A stretch of DNA of 64,000 nt from contig NZ_JABAHY010000006.1 of NCBI RefSeq assembly GCF_012641515.1, positions 1-64,000 on the forward strand. Reading direction: 5' to 3'. A program made the translations under genes and the position numbers. The notes under the pieces were generated by a model. It was not told where the DNA came from, made no database searches, and saw only the letters and a program-made list of their open reading frames with translations. The stretch is from Nesterenkonia sedimenti (lineage in GTDB: Bacteria > Actinomycetota > Actinomycetes > Actinomycetales > Micrococcaceae). Position 1 is the stretch's first letter; every line of letters begins with the position of its first letter. Shown piece after piece: positions 15,528-24,816 of this stretch.

Positions 15528-17198
15528 ATGGCACTCACTGCCCCCGAACGCCGAGCCAGGAACGCGGCCACACCCCTGCTGATCCTGCTGATCATCGGTG
15601 TGGCCGCACCCCTGGTGATGGTGCTCATCCGCGCAGTCACCGGACACGGCGACCAGCCCTCGGCGCTGCCGGAACTCACCGACCCAACCCACCTGCGCAC
15701 CCTCGGCAACACCATCCTGCTCGGTGTCATGGTCGTGGCGATTGCCACCGCCATGGCCACCCCGCTGGCGTTTTTGATGTCCTGGACGCGGCTGCGCCAC
15801 CACCGGTGGATCGACGTCGTGGTCATGCTGCCGTTCATGACCCCGCCCTATGTCTCGGCCCTGGCCTGGATTGACGTCACCCGGTTCAACGGGCTCGGCG
15901 ACCAGCTCCTCGGTGATGCCGGCGGAGACGCCCTGCGCAGCATTATCCTGAGCCCGTTTGGGATGGCGCTGGTGATGGCCAGCGAGGTTTTCACCTTCCT
16001 CTACCTCATCCTGCGCAACTACCTCGACGCTGTTCCCGCCAGTGCCGATGAGGCCGCCTCGGTCTCCGGGGCCTCACCCTGGCAACGCTTCCGCCGCATC
16101 ATGGTGCCGCTGTGCACCCCCGCCTACTCCCTTGGCGCGCTGATCGTGTTCATCCGGGCCGCCGGCGAATTCGGCACCCCGGTGACCCTGGGCAACCAGA
16201 TCGGCTTCCCGGTACTGGTCTCCGAGATCTACCGGTCAGTGACCATCAACCCCCTCGATTTCCCCACTGCCGCCGCGCTCTCCAGTGTGCTGCTATGGCT
16301 GGGCTGCGCAGTCTGGGTCATCCAGCAGTGGATCTCCCGCCGCGAGCAGCCCTTCGGCGGACGCGCCCGGCGCCGTGCCACCGTCACCCTCAGCCGCTGG
16401 GCGGCAACGGCCGGCTGGGCCTGGTTGAGCGTCGTTGCCCTGGTGTCCGTCATCATCCCCTACACCGGGATCTTCCTGGGGGCGATGACCCTGCTGCGCT
16501 CGCAGCCGATCAGCCTGGAGAACCTCACCTTCGACTACTTCGGCCTGGTGCTGCAGTCACCCAGCGGTCAACAGGCCCTGCAGAACAGTGCCATGCTCGC
16601 CCTGGTCGCAGCCACCGCCGCCACGGCGCTCGCGGTCGGAGCGACCCTGGCCTCAGCCCGGTTGAAGCGCCACCCGGTCGGCCGCGGCACTGATCTTTTG
16701 GCGGTCGGGGCGGATACAGTGCCCACCATTGTGATGGCCATCGGGCTGATCTTCCTGTGGAACTCCCCCTGGCTGCCGGCCTCCCCCTATAACTCACCGG
16801 CCATGCTGGTCCTGGGCTACACCCTGGTGCTGCTGCCGATGGTGGTCCAGAACGTTAAAACCTCCCGCAGCACCATCGATGACCGCTACCTCGAGGCCGC
16901 CACCACCTCCGGGGCCACCGGGGCCCAGAGCTTCCTCCGGGTCACCCTGCCCCTGCTGATGCCCGGCATCCTCGCCGGCTGGCTGCTGGGACTGCTGCTG
17001 GCCTTCCGGGAAGTGGTGATCTCCTCACTGCTGCGCCCGGGCTCCTACCCGCTGCTGTCCCCATGGATCATGAGCCAGTTCGACCAGGGCTTCCGGGCCG
17101 AGGCGATGGCCATGACCGTCATCGGAATCCTTGGCTCCACCGCCGTCCTGGTCCTGGTGGACACCCTTCGCCGCCGCTACTTCGCGAAACGAGGCTGA
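15528..17198 (+). CDS. Fused two-domain ABC permease, ferric type
   Basis: A 556-residue membrane protein made of two tandem permease halves, each with about six membrane segments and an EAA-type loop (EAASVSGASPWQRFRRI near 175-190; EAATTSGATGAQSF near 455-470) that docks with the ATPase. Such internally duplicated permeases are typical of Fe3+ (FbpB/AfuB) and 2-aminoethylphosphonate importers. It forms the channel with the products of 13303 and 14410. The metallophosphoesterase gene begins 5 bases after its stop. Confidence 0.88.
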   Translation: MALTAPERRARNAATPLLILLIIGVAAPLVMVLIRAVTGHGDQPSALPELTDPTHLRTLGNTILLGVMVVAIATAMATPLAFLMSWTRLRHHRWIDVVVMLPFMTPPYVSALAWIDVTRFNGLGDQLLGDAGGDALRSIILSPFGMALVMASEVFTFLYLILRNYLDAVPASADEAASVSGASPWQRFRRIMVPLCTPAYSLGALIVFIRAAGEFGTPVTLGNQIGFPVLVSEIYRSVTINPLDFPTAAALSSVLLWLGCAVWVIQQWISRREQPFGGRARRRATVTLSRWAATAGWAWLSVVALVSVIIPYTGIFLGAMTLLRSQPISLENLTFDYFGLVLQSPSGQQALQNSAMLALVAATAATALAVGATLASARLKRHPVGRGTDLLAVGADTVPTIVMAIGLIFLWNSPWLPASPYNSPAMLVLGYTLVLLPMVVQNVKTSRSTIDDRYLEAATTSGATGAQSFLRVTLPLLMPGILAGWLLGLLLAFREVVISSLLRPGSYPLLSPWIMSQFDQGFRAEAMAMTVIGILGSTAVLVLVDTLRRRYFAKRG

Positions 17199-17203
17199 CA
17201 GAA

Positions 17204-17956
17204 ATGACAACACTAGCGCTGATCTCCGACCTGCATATCGGGGCACCGGTCAAGGGGCTGGGTCTCCCCGCCGAGCAGGCACGGGCCGAGGCCTACCAGG
17301 CGATCGCGAGCATGCAGGATGAGGTCCTGGGCTCTGGAGCTGACGCGGTGTTGTGCGCAGGGGATATCTTCGACCGCCACGACCACAGCGAGCAGGCCCT
17401 GCAGATCGCTGAGGATCTCTTCGCAGGATTCGATGCCGCCGGTCTTCCCGCCGCGCTGATCGGAGGAAACCACGACGTCGAATCACCCCTGACTGCCCGG
17501 CTTCGGCTCCCGGATTCCGCCCAGTGGGTAGGCCAGGGGGAGCTGGGGCTCGAAGGGCCCGGCACCGTGGTCTGGGAGCAGTGGCGGATCGCGGTCCACG
17601 GTCAGGCGGTACGCGATAAGGATGAACTGCGGGATCTGGCCGCCGGATACCCCAAACCTGTTGAGGGGATGTGGAACCTGGGGCTGCTGCATACATCGCT
17701 GACGGGCCAGTGGAGCAACCGGTCCTGTGCCCCCACCACCCTGGAGACTCTGTATGCCGCCGGTTATGACTCCTGGATCCTGGGGCATGTCCACCAGCCG
17801 ATGGTTATGGCCAGCCGCCCGCTGATCGCCTATCCGGGCAGCGTGCACACCCATAAGGCTGGCGAACCCGGGGGAGAGGGCTTCGCCCTGCTGCACCTGG
17901 AGAACCACACCAACCCCCGCATCGAGTTCCGCCGCCTCCCCGTAGTCACTGCCTGA
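17204..17956 (+). CDS. Calcineurin-like metallophosphoesterase
   Basis: A 250-residue protein with the full metal-binding pattern of this superfamily: SDLHIG (7-12), GDIFDRHD, GGNHDVE and GHVHQP, plus Asp/His ligands between. The start is the ATG at 17204, since a longer frame runs back through the permease gene. It probably hydrolyses a phosphodiester or phosphomonoester in the cytoplasm. Its place 5 bases behind the ABC permease ties it to the transported substrate, which would favour an organophosphate or phosphonate, but this is inference. Confidence 0.85.
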   Translation: MTTLALISDLHIGAPVKGLGLPAEQARAEAYQAIASMQDEVLGSGADAVLCAGDIFDRHDHSEQALQIAEDLFAGFDAAGLPAALIGGNHDVESPLTARLRLPDSAQWVGQGELGLEGPGTVVWEQWRIAVHGQAVRDKDELRDLAAGYPKPVEGMWNLGLLHTSLTGQWSNRSCAPTTLETLYAAGYDSWILGHVHQPMVMASRPLIAYPGSVHTHKAGEPGGEGFALLHLENHTNPRIEFRRLPVVTA

Positions 17957-18063
17957 GCAAACGCTGCAGGCGGCGGGCGGCAGCACTTGTCGAAAGGGGC
18001 CTGCGGAGGGACACTAGTGGTCTAACTACGTGTAGTCACATGTCTTGAGACGAGGTGATCCCC

Positions 18064-18303
18064 ATGTCCGCGACTGTCCCAACTTCTATTCGGCTGCCCG
18101 GCGAAGTTGATGAACGTCTTGAGCGGCTCGCGGCAGAGACTGGGCGTTCTAAGAGCTTCTATCTGCGCGAACTTGTGACCTCTGGCCTGGACCGGTTGGA
18201 GTATGAATACGGGATTATGCGCGATGTAGAAGACATCAGGGCTGGTCGCCAGAGGACATACTCACTCGATGAGGTAGAGGCAGAGCTTGGCCTGGACGAT
18301 TGA
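18064..18303 (+). CDS. Ribbon-helix-helix antitoxin (RelB-like)
   Basis: A 79-residue protein. The N-terminal 45 residues (TSIRLPGEVDERLERLA, then an Arg/Ser helix) form a ribbon-helix-helix DNA-binding unit, and the acidic C-terminal third should wrap the toxin. GAGG at 18052-18055 is 8 bases before the ATG at 18064; an in-frame GTG at 18055 overlaps that site and is rejected. The toxin gene overlaps its end by 17 bases. The pair should repress its own promoter. Confidence 0.88.
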   Translation: MSATVPTSIRLPGEVDERLERLAAETGRSKSFYLRELVTSGLDRLEYEYGIMRDVEDIRAGRQRTYSLDEVEAELGLDD

Positions 18304-18559
18304 ACTCTCTGAACGGGTCCGCAAGCAGTTCAAGAAGGACCTCGACCGAGAAGTAGTCAGGCGAATGACTGCCAAACTCCGTGAGGCAGCTTCTCTCGAT
18401 AACCCTACGGATATTGCCAAGCCCATGACAGGAAACCTCAACGGATTATGGGCTCTTCGCATTGCGGGGGGATACAGGGTACTCATGGACGTTCAGCGTG
18501 AGCGCCTAGTAATTGTCGCTGTTGAGGCAGGTCCGCGCAGGGACATCTATAAGCGCTAG
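18287..18559 (+). CDS. RelE-type toxin
   Basis: A 90-residue basic protein of the RelE/ParE fold: an N-terminal strand and helices with many Lys/Arg, then GLWALRIAGGYRVLMDV and a terminal strand ending RRDIYKR. RelE toxins cut mRNA on the ribosome. The start is a TTG at 18287, with AGAGG at 18276-18280 six bases upstream and no later ATG at a suitable place. It overlaps the antitoxin gene by 17 bases. The lysine-rich helix is the likely antitoxin and ribosome contact. Confidence 0.88.
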   Translation: MAWTIELSERVRKQFKKDLDREVVRRMTAKLREAASLDNPTDIAKPMTGNLNGLWALRIAGGYRVLMDVQRERLVIVAVEAGPRRDIYKR

Positions 18560-18569
18560 TTCCTCATGA

Positions 18570-19634
18570 TCAGTGGGTGAGCAGGCGCTGCAGGCGGCGG
18601 ACGGCGTCGCGGCCGGCGCGGTTGGCCCCGACCGTGGACTGGGAAGGGCCGAAGCCGACCAGATGCACCCGCGGCTCAGCCACCACCTCCGTGCCCGAAA
18701 CCTTGATGCCGCCCAGCTCATTGAACAGCTCAAGCGGAGCCAAATGCCCCAGGGCAGGGCGGAACCCAGTGGCCCACAGAATCACATCCGCAGAGCTGAA
18801 ACTCCCATCCGCCTCACGCACCCCATGCGGCTCAATCCGGGTGAACATCGGCCGGCGCTCCAAAGCACCCCGCCGATGGGCATCCTTGGCGTAATCAGTC
18901 CAGCCCAACCCGGTGTAGGAGACGATACTGGCGGTGGGCTTGCCCGCCTCAGCGGCAGCGGTGACCTTCTCAATCGTGGCCCGGCCCTCTACCTCGGGGC
19001 GGAAACCCTCCGTGTGAAAGACCGGCGGTCGGCGCGTGAACCACATGGTCGTGGCCACCCGGGAGATCTCCTCCAAATGCTGCACCGCAGAAATCCCACC
19101 ACCGACCACCGCAACCCGCTGACCAGCGAACTCTTCAAACCCCGTGTAATCCCGGGTATGCAGCTGCCGGCCCAGAAAATCCTCCGCCCCCGGAAACTGC
19201 GGCAGCACCGGATTCGTCCAGGTCCCGGTGGAATTCACCACCGCCCGGGTCCGGAAAACCCCATGATCAGTCTCAACCTCGAGCAGGCCGTGGGCATCCT
19301 CATCCACCCGGGCCACCGAAGTCACCCGCACCGGCCGCTGAACCGGGAGCTGCATCTGCCGCTCGTACTCGGCGAAGTACCGCGGAATCGCCTCCCGGCT
19401 GGGCTCCTGCGGATCCAGCGGCGGCTTCGCCATCCCCGGCAGATCAAAAATCCCATTGACCGTCTCCATGGTCAGAGACTCCCAGCGGTGCCGCCAGGCC
19501 CCACCCGGTGCGATCTCGGCATCCAATACCGTGAACTTCAGCCCCGTGCGCTGCAGATGAAAGGCAGCCGAAAGCCCCGCCTGCCCTGCACCCAAAACCA
19601 CGACGTCGAACACCGTGCCTGTATCTGGTGTCAT
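18570..19634 (-). CDS. Flavin-dependent monooxygenase / oxidoreductase (CzcO-like)
   Basis: A 354-residue flavoprotein with two Rossmann folds: an FAD site GAGQAGLSAA near 15-24 and an NADP site GGGISAVQ near 173-180. It resembles the CzcO/flavin-containing monooxygenase family; substrate unknown. Three bases separate it from the upstream LLM oxidoreductase gene, so they form an operon, with the MFS exporter transcribed divergently. The set may act on and export a xenobiotic. Confidence 0.85.
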   Translation of the reverse strand: MTPDTGTVFDVVVLGAGQAGLSAAFHLQRTGLKFTVLDAEIAPGGAWRHRWESLTMETVNGIFDLPGMAKPPLDPQEPSREAIPRYFAEYERQMQLPVQRPVRVTSVARVDEDAHGLLEVETDHGVFRTRAVVNSTGTWTNPVLPQFPGAEDFLGRQLHTRDYTGFEEFAGQRVAVVGGGISAVQHLEEISRVATTMWFTRRPPVFHTEGFRPEVEGRATIEKVTAAAEAGKPTASIVSYTGLGWTDYAKDAHRRGALERRPMFTRIEPHGVREADGSFSSADVILWATGFRPALGHLAPLELFNELGGIKVSGTEVVAEPRVHLVGFGPSQSTVGANRAGRDAVRRLQRLLTH

Positions 19635-19637
19635 CAG

Positions 19638-20633
19638 TTAAAGCCCCTCACCGAGGATGAGATCAGCGGTCTCCGCATCCAACTCCGCCAGGGCCTCCCG
19701 GTCATAGGTTGAGGTCGCGACCATCACCTCCTGGGCCTCGGTGGCCTCCATCAGGGCAGCCAACTGGGCGCGCACCTTCGACCGGGTGCCGATAAACCCG
19801 CGGTCCAGGGTCTTCTCCACCCGCTGGGTAGTCTTCGGGCTCCACCGCTGCTGTCTGATCTCCTCCACCGGCTCGAGGGGACCAAAGGACCCGGTCTCCC
19901 GGGAGCGGGCCATCGCCCAAGCCTCCGGCAGAGCAAGATCCCGGGCGTCGTCGTCGGTCTCTGCGATATAGACCTCCGCTGAAATGATCACCGCGGGCTC
20001 ATCCGCGGCAGAGGAGGGACGGAACTGCTGCCGATACTGGGTGAGCATCTCCGGAAGCTCAGGCTCCCGCAGGACCGGACCACCGATCACCACAGGCAGG
20101 CCCAGCCGGGCCGCAGACTCAATGCCCTGACCGGTAGCCAGCAGGAATACCTCAGGGGGTTCGCCCCCGGCAGGGCGAGCGGTCACCGCGGCGGTGCCGG
20201 CAAGATAGGCCAGGGTCTCGGCGACGTCGTTCTCGTAGGCCTGCTGATCATCGGAGTCCTGGCGCAGGGCCCGGCGCACCGGCTCAGTGAACCCCAGAGT
20301 CCGGCCCAGCCCCAGAGCCACCCGCTGCGGGTAGAGCCCGGTCAGCATCAGAAACTGCTCGGCGACCACCAGCGGCTGGTGATGCGGCAGCATCACCCCA
20401 CCTGAACCCAGGCGGATCCGGCTGGTCGCCGCACCGGCCGCCGCCAGAAGCACCGCAGGCGCACCGGAAGCCACACCCGGCACCGCATGATGCTCCGCAG
20501 CCCAGAACCGGTGATAACCCAGCTGCTCAGCGGCCACCGCCCGCTCAACGGAATGCTGCAGGGCCGCAGCCTCGGGATAGCCGGTCCGGGTCCGGGACCG
20601 GTCAAGCAGAGAAAGCCTCACAGTCCTGGTCAA
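19638..20633 (-). CDS. LLM-class flavin-dependent oxidoreductase
   Basis: A 331-residue luciferase-like monooxygenase (TIM barrel). The N-terminus LSLLDRSRTRTGYPEA, the FWAAEHHAVPGVA region and RIRLGSGGVMLPHHQPL are typical of the MsnO8-like subgroup. It uses reduced FMN (or F420 in some relatives) to oxidise small organic molecules. It is first in a two-gene operon with the flavin monooxygenase, and divergent from the MFS transporter. Confidence 0.87.
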   Translation of the reverse strand: MTRTVRLSLLDRSRTRTGYPEAAALQHSVERAVAAEQLGYHRFWAAEHHAVPGVASGAPAVLLAAAGAATSRIRLGSGGVMLPHHQPLVVAEQFLMLTGLYPQRVALGLGRTLGFTEPVRRALRQDSDDQQAYENDVAETLAYLAGTAAVTARPAGGEPPEVFLLATGQGIESAARLGLPVVIGGPVLREPELPEMLTQYRQQFRPSSAADEPAVIISAEVYIAETDDDARDLALPEAWAMARSRETGSFGPLEPVEEIRQQRWSPKTTQRVEKTLDRGFIGTRSKVRAQLAALMEATEAQEVMVATSTYDREALAELDAETADLILGEGL

Positions 20634-20719
20634 CTCAGTGGGCGCCCACTTGATTCCGGACGAGACCCGCAGCGGAGCTGCTCAATGGGCGCCGTGCCAA
20701 AGCTCACACCCAGTAAACC

Positions 20720-20748
20720 TTACAAACGTAATCTTTGCTTGCTACGAT
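20720..20748 (+). promoter_or_regulatory. Promoter for the MFS exporter gene
   Basis: A -35 TTACAA (20720-20725) and a -10 TACGAT (20743-20748) are spaced by 17 bases. The imperfect repeat TTAC-AAAC-GTAA covers the -35 element and may bind a repressor. A leader of about 115 bases without a recognised structure separates it from the start codon. Confidence 0.5.
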
Positions 20749-20873
20749 GGATGTCGCCGGAGTTGAGCTCCGGAAGGACGGTTCGCTGCCGATCTGCCCC
20801 AGGCAGCAGGAATTCGTGTGAGACCGCTGCGCCCCGCCGTCCCGCGTACGCGTCACGAAAGTCGAGAACGACA

Positions 20874-22439
20874 ATGTCAACGCAGTCCCCAACTGCGCCC
20901 ATCCAACAGATCGATGCACCCCGGGCCGGCCTGCGCCAATGGCTGGGGCTGGCTGCCCTTGCCCTGCCGGTGCTGCTGATCTCCATCGATATGACCGTGC
21001 TGGGCTTCGCCATCCCGCACCTCAGCGCCGCCCTGGACCCCAGCAGCACCCAGCTGCTGTGGATCGTGGATATCTACGGGTTCATGATCGCCGGATTCCT
21101 GGTGACCATGGGATCCATCGGTGACCGAATCGGGCGTCGTCGTCTGCTGCTGATCGGCTCAGCAGCATTTGGTCTGGCCTCCGCTATTGCCGCCTTCAGT
21201 GTCACCGCAGAGATGCTGATCGCCGCCCGTGCCCTGATGGGCCTGGCCGGGGCGACCCTGATGCCCTCCACCCTGGCGCTGATCAGGCACCTCTTCGTCC
21301 ATCAGCGTCAACGCGTGATCGCGATTGCCGTCTGGGCCTCAGCCTTCTCCGCCGGTGCGGCCTTCGGGCCCATCCTCGGCGGGGTGCTGCTGGAGAACTT
21401 CTTCTGGGGATCAGTCTTCCTGATCAACCTGCCGATTATGGCCCTGCTGCTGATCGCAGTGCGGATCCTCATCCCCGAATCCAAGGACCCGGCACCGGGA
21501 CGGATTGACGCTACAAGCGTGGTGCTCTCCCTGGCTGCGATGCTGCTGAGCGTCTACGGCATCAAGAAACTGGCCCAGGGCGAGATCTCCGCCGTCGCGA
21601 TCTCCACGCTGGTGCTCGGTGCGCTGACTGCCGTGTGGTTCATCCGCCGCCAGCAGCGACTGACCCACCCCCTGATCGACCTCTCCCTGTTCTCGGTGCG
21701 GACCTTCCGCGCCGGGGTCACCGCCAACTTCATGCTGGTCTTCGCCCTGGTCGGCTCCCTGTTCATCCTCGCCCAGCTGCTGCAGCTGGGCTACGGGATG
21801 AGCCCCATGGAAGCCGGCCTGGCCCTGGTGCCCGGGCTGCTGGTCTCAGTGGTGGCAAGCTTTGTGGTCATCCCGGTGGCCAAACGGCTGGCCCTGCGCA
21901 CAGTGATCCTGACCGGCATGCTGTTCACCTTCGCCGGGTTCATTCTGCTGACCCAGCTGCCGGTCTCCGATGGTGTGATCTTTGTGCTGGTGGCCTTCAC
22001 CCTGCTGGGTCTGGGTACCGGACTGGCCGAGACCCTGACCAATGATGCGATCCTCTCTGCTGCCCCGCCGCACCGGGCCGGAGCGGCATCGGCGATCTCC
22101 GAGACCGCCTATGAGCTCGGCGGCGCACTCGGTGTGGCCGCACTGGGCAGTGTGCTCAGCGCCGGCTACCGGATCCAGCTGGAGGTCACCGCCCCGGCTG
22201 AGGTTGACTCCTCTACTGTGGGTGCGGCCTCCGAGACCCTGGCCGCGGCCGAATCACAGGCCGAGGCCCTGCCCGGCGCACTGGGCCAGAGCCTCTGGAC
22301 TGCAGCCCAGGAATCCTTCATCTCGGGTGTACAGCTGACCAGCCTCGTGGCCGCCACCGTGGTGCTTGCCGCGGCGATGACCGTGTTCTTCCTCCTGCGG
22401 AAGGACGCCAAGGAAGGCGCCGGCCCCGCCGTGCAGTAA
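20874..22439 (+). CDS. MFS drug exporter, DHA2 family (14 TM)
   Basis: A 521-residue major facilitator with 14 predicted membrane segments. Motif A is GSIGDRIGRRRLL near 78-90, and a motif C-like GPILGG near 164 supports an antiporter exporter (LfrA/QacA/SmvA group). The ATG at 20874 is used because the longer frame runs back through the promoter; the N-terminal 20 residues are then polar. It is divergent from two flavin oxidoreductase genes. Probable role: proton-driven efflux of cationic or aromatic compounds. Confidence 0.88.
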   Translation: MSTQSPTAPIQQIDAPRAGLRQWLGLAALALPVLLISIDMTVLGFAIPHLSAALDPSSTQLLWIVDIYGFMIAGFLVTMGSIGDRIGRRRLLLIGSAAFGLASAIAAFSVTAEMLIAARALMGLAGATLMPSTLALIRHLFVHQRQRVIAIAVWASAFSAGAAFGPILGGVLLENFFWGSVFLINLPIMALLLIAVRILIPESKDPAPGRIDATSVVLSLAAMLLSVYGIKKLAQGEISAVAISTLVLGALTAVWFIRRQQRLTHPLIDLSLFSVRTFRAGVTANFMLVFALVGSLFILAQLLQLGYGMSPMEAGLALVPGLLVSVVASFVVIPVAKRLALRTVILTGMLFTFAGFILLTQLPVSDGVIFVLVAFTLLGLGTGLAETLTNDAILSAAPPHRAGAASAISETAYELGGALGVAALGSVLSAGYRIQLEVTAPAEVDSSTVGAASETLAAAESQAEALPGALGQSLWTAAQESFISGVQLTSLVAATVVLAAAMTVFFLLRKDAKEGAGPAVQ

Positions 22440-22517
22440 TCGACCGTGCAGTAGAGCGTTGCACAGCGGGCGGGCTGGATGTCATCCGGCAGCCTCCGCC
22501 CCGCGGCACGTTGCATT

Positions 22518-22636
22518 CTGCAGGTGCTTATGCACTGTGCAGGATGAAACACGCACCTGCAGAGTGAACAGGGTCCTGCAGTAATGAACAAATAAACAAC
22601 CAAATGCACAATGAGAGTGTGCATTTGTGTGCATTT
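22518..22636. repeat. Cluster of inverted and direct repeats
   Basis: CTGCAGGTGC (22518-22527) pairs with GCACCTGCAG (22553-22562). AAATGCACA (22602-22610) pairs with TGTGCATTT (22618-22626), and TGTGCATTT recurs at 22628-22636. TGCAGTA-like words recur through 22430-22590. The 22440-22762 stretch holds no convincing gene. It may be a regulatory region or the residue of a mobile element. Confidence 0.5.
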
Positions 22637-22771
22637 GAGGAAAATGCCCCAAGTGGAACCCCTCTCACTTTAGGTGCAGTAGTCACTTCTGCGGTCTGAT
22701 GTGCCTTTGTCGCATGGGGTGACATGGCGTGCGTGGCTGGCTACTCAGCGAGAGAGAAGGTGGTGAGTGAG

Positions 22772-22906
22772 ATGAAGCTGGACGACTACGAGAAGGAAGT
22801 CCTTGAGGCCTACGAGCTGGAGGAGTTGGAGTCGTCGGCGACACCGGAAAAGTTGGAGTGGTTGCGCGAGGCAGCCCGAGTCACCCTGGCAAAAGGCGTT
22901 CGGTAG
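22772..22906 (+). CDS. Small antitoxin-like protein (possibly truncated)
   Basis: A 44-residue acidic helical peptide beginning MKLDDYEKEVLEAYELEEL. The start resembles the N-terminus of CopG-type antitoxins (KLDxYEQE pattern), but the DNA-binding C-terminus is missing and no toxin gene adjoins. AGAAGG at 22755-22760 precedes an in-frame GTG at 22763 and the ATG at 22772. It lies convergent with an EamA transporter gene 6 bases away, so it may be an orphan or a cut-off gene. Confidence 0.45.
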   Translation: MKLDDYEKEVLEAYELEELESSATPEKLEWLREAARVTLAKGVR

Positions 22907-22912
22907 CTCGAG

Positions 22913-23854
22913 CTAGGCGGCAGTGTCTGGCTCAGGGGTGGTGGTGGCTTTCGGGCGGCTGCGGCGTTTGGGCCGGCGCAGCTGAGCCACCGCCACACCG
23001 CCCAGGCAGATCGCCCCACCCAGGATCGCCAGCGGCGGCGGGATCTCCCGCAGGGTCAAGGCAGACATCACGACGACGACGGCGGGTACGGCCAGAGTCG
23101 CCGAGGCCACCCGGCCGGTGGGGAAGTGGTTCATGGCATAGCCCCAGAACCAGAAGCCCAGGGCGGTGGGGCCGATGCCCATATAGATCGCCCCGATGAT
23201 GGTGCCGGTGCTGTACTCACTGAACTCCCCAACGGTCTGACCCAGGAAGGGCAGCACCGCAATCGCCCCGGCCGTACAGCCCAACCAGGTCGCAGTCAGC
23301 GGATCCACATCCCGCAGGGCCAGCTTCTGCACCATCATGCCCGCGGCATAGAGAATCGCAGCCACCAGGGCGATCAGCAGCCCCGCCATGGCCAGCTGCC
23401 CAGTGCTGCCGGCGATAGTGATGAACCCGATCCCCGAAAGCGAGATCAGCATCCCGATGAACAGTTTCCGGGAGAAGGCCTCCTTGAAGAAGACCACAGC
23501 CCCTACGCCGACCATCAGCGGGGCGAGGTTGACCACCATGGCCACCGTCCCGGCATCCAGGAAATGCCCTGCCCAGTTGAAGACCAGGGTGTAGACCGCA
23601 AACCAGATCACCCCGAAGGCAGCAGTCATCGCCAGGCCCCGGCCCCGCGGAATCCGGGGGCGACCCCGTCGGACCCAGAGGATCAACAGGGTCAGGGTTG
23701 CAGAACCGGCCAGCAGCCGGATCAGGGCCAGTGGCCCCGGAGAGATATCAGTGGCTGACCAGCGGATGAGCACAAAGGTCGAGGCCCACATCAACACCGT
23801 GGCAATAATCGCGACAATCGGCAGCAGGGCCGGGCGGCTCACCTCTTGGGTCAT
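22913..23854 (-). CDS. EamA/DMT-family transporter
   Basis: A 313-residue membrane protein with ten predicted helices in two EamA repeats (about 10-145 and 160-295) and a basic tail. DMT transporters of this kind export amino acids, metabolites or nucleotides. It is the last gene of the operon 27046-22913, and its start overlaps the aldolase stop by 4 bases, so it is coupled to it. Substrate unknown; the operon context suggests an amino-acid-like compound. Confidence 0.87.
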   Translation of the reverse strand: MTQEVSRPALLPIVAIIATVLMWASTFVLIRWSATDISPGPLALIRLLAGSATLTLLILWVRRGRPRIPRGRGLAMTAAFGVIWFAVYTLVFNWAGHFLDAGTVAMVVNLAPLMVGVGAVVFFKEAFSRKLFIGMLISLSGIGFITIAGSTGQLAMAGLLIALVAAILYAAGMMVQKLALRDVDPLTATWLGCTAGAIAVLPFLGQTVGEFSEYSTGTIIGAIYMGIGPTALGFWFWGYAMNHFPTGRVASATLAVPAVVVVMSALTLREIPPPLAILGGAICLGGVAVAQLRRPKRRSRPKATTTPEPDTAA

Positions 23855-24759
23855 ACCACCTGCTCATTCTGGTTCTGCTCAATCAGCTTCAGGGCCTCAG
23901 CGACCCGGGCCCGGGCGTCGTCGTCGAGCCCCAGGATCGGCAGGGGCAGACAGTTCTTAGGCGCCAGACCCAGCTGCTCGGCCACCGCGGCGGTCACCCG
24001 CAGGCTGCCGAATTCACCGAAGAGGCTCCACAGCGGGGCCAAATGCTCCGAAAGCGCCAGGGCCTGCTCGGTCTCACCCCGCTGGGCTGCGCGGGTGATG
24101 GCCACCGTAGGATCCGGCAGGGTCCCGCCGATCACCGAATACCAAGCATCAGCCCCGGCCAGCAGCCCAGTGGCCGCAGCCGCATCCCCGGAGACCCCGA
24201 TGCTGACTCCGGCCGGCACCGCATCCCGGACCTCCTGGATTCGGGCTCGGGCAGCATCCGGATCAGTGGACGGCGGCGGGATCTTGATCGAGGCGATCCG
24301 CGGCAGCTGGGCGATCCGGGCATAGAGCTGGGTGCTGAAGGTGAACCGAGTGGTGCCGGGATTGTCATAGACGATCACCGGGGCCGAAACCTCGGCGGTG
24401 ACCGTGCGGAAGAGTTCGAAGACGTCGTCGTCGGTCAGCGGCTGATAGCTCACCGGGGCCAGCAGCAGGGCCTGGGCGCCTGCGGACTGGGCGGCCTCAG
24501 CTTGGGCCAGCACCTGGGAGGTGCGCAGTGCACCGATCCCGGCGAAAACCGGGGTCTGACCGGCATGCTCAACGGCCAGGCGGATCACCCGGGCGCGTTC
24601 GGCGGCACTGAGGTAGGCGTAGGAGCCGGTGGAGCCCACAGCGGTGATCGAATCGACCCCGGCGGCGGGCAGGCGCTGCACCAGGGCGGTGAACGCGGCT
24701 TCATCGACCGAATCATCGGTCAGGGGAGTAAGCGGAAAGGCGCTGAGCCCAGTGAACAT
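23851..24759 (-). CDS. Dihydrodipicolinate synthase-family aldolase
   Basis: About 302 residues, a class I aldolase TIM barrel of the DapA/NanA family: GSTGSYAYLSAAERARV near 45-60, VIVYDNPG near 135-142 and the Schiff-base lysine in IASIKIPP near 160. The start at 24759 is chosen because AGGAGG (24764-24769) is 4 bases away. Substitutions around the active site make a lysine-pathway DapA role unlikely; it may cleave a 2-keto acid. It lies between two EamA exporters in a single operon. Confidence 0.85.
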   Translation of the reverse strand: MFTGLSAFPLTPLTDDSVDEAAFTALVQRLPAAGVDSITAVGSTGSYAYLSAAERARVIRLAVEHAGQTPVFAGIGALRTSQVLAQAEAAQSAGAQALLLAPVSYQPLTDDDVFELFRTVTAEVSAPVIVYDNPGTTRFTFSTQLYARIAQLPRIASIKIPPPSTDPDAARARIQEVRDAVPAGVSIGVSGDAAAATGLLAGADAWYSVIGGTLPDPTVAITRAAQRGETEQALALSEHLAPLWSLFGEFGSLRVTAAVAEQLGLAPKNCLPLPILGLDDDARARVAEALKLIEQNQNEQVV

Positions 24760-24816
24760 AATGCCTCCTGAAGGTGAACCTCTATGAGGGTATCGCTCCG
24801 CGGTGCCGATGGGCAC

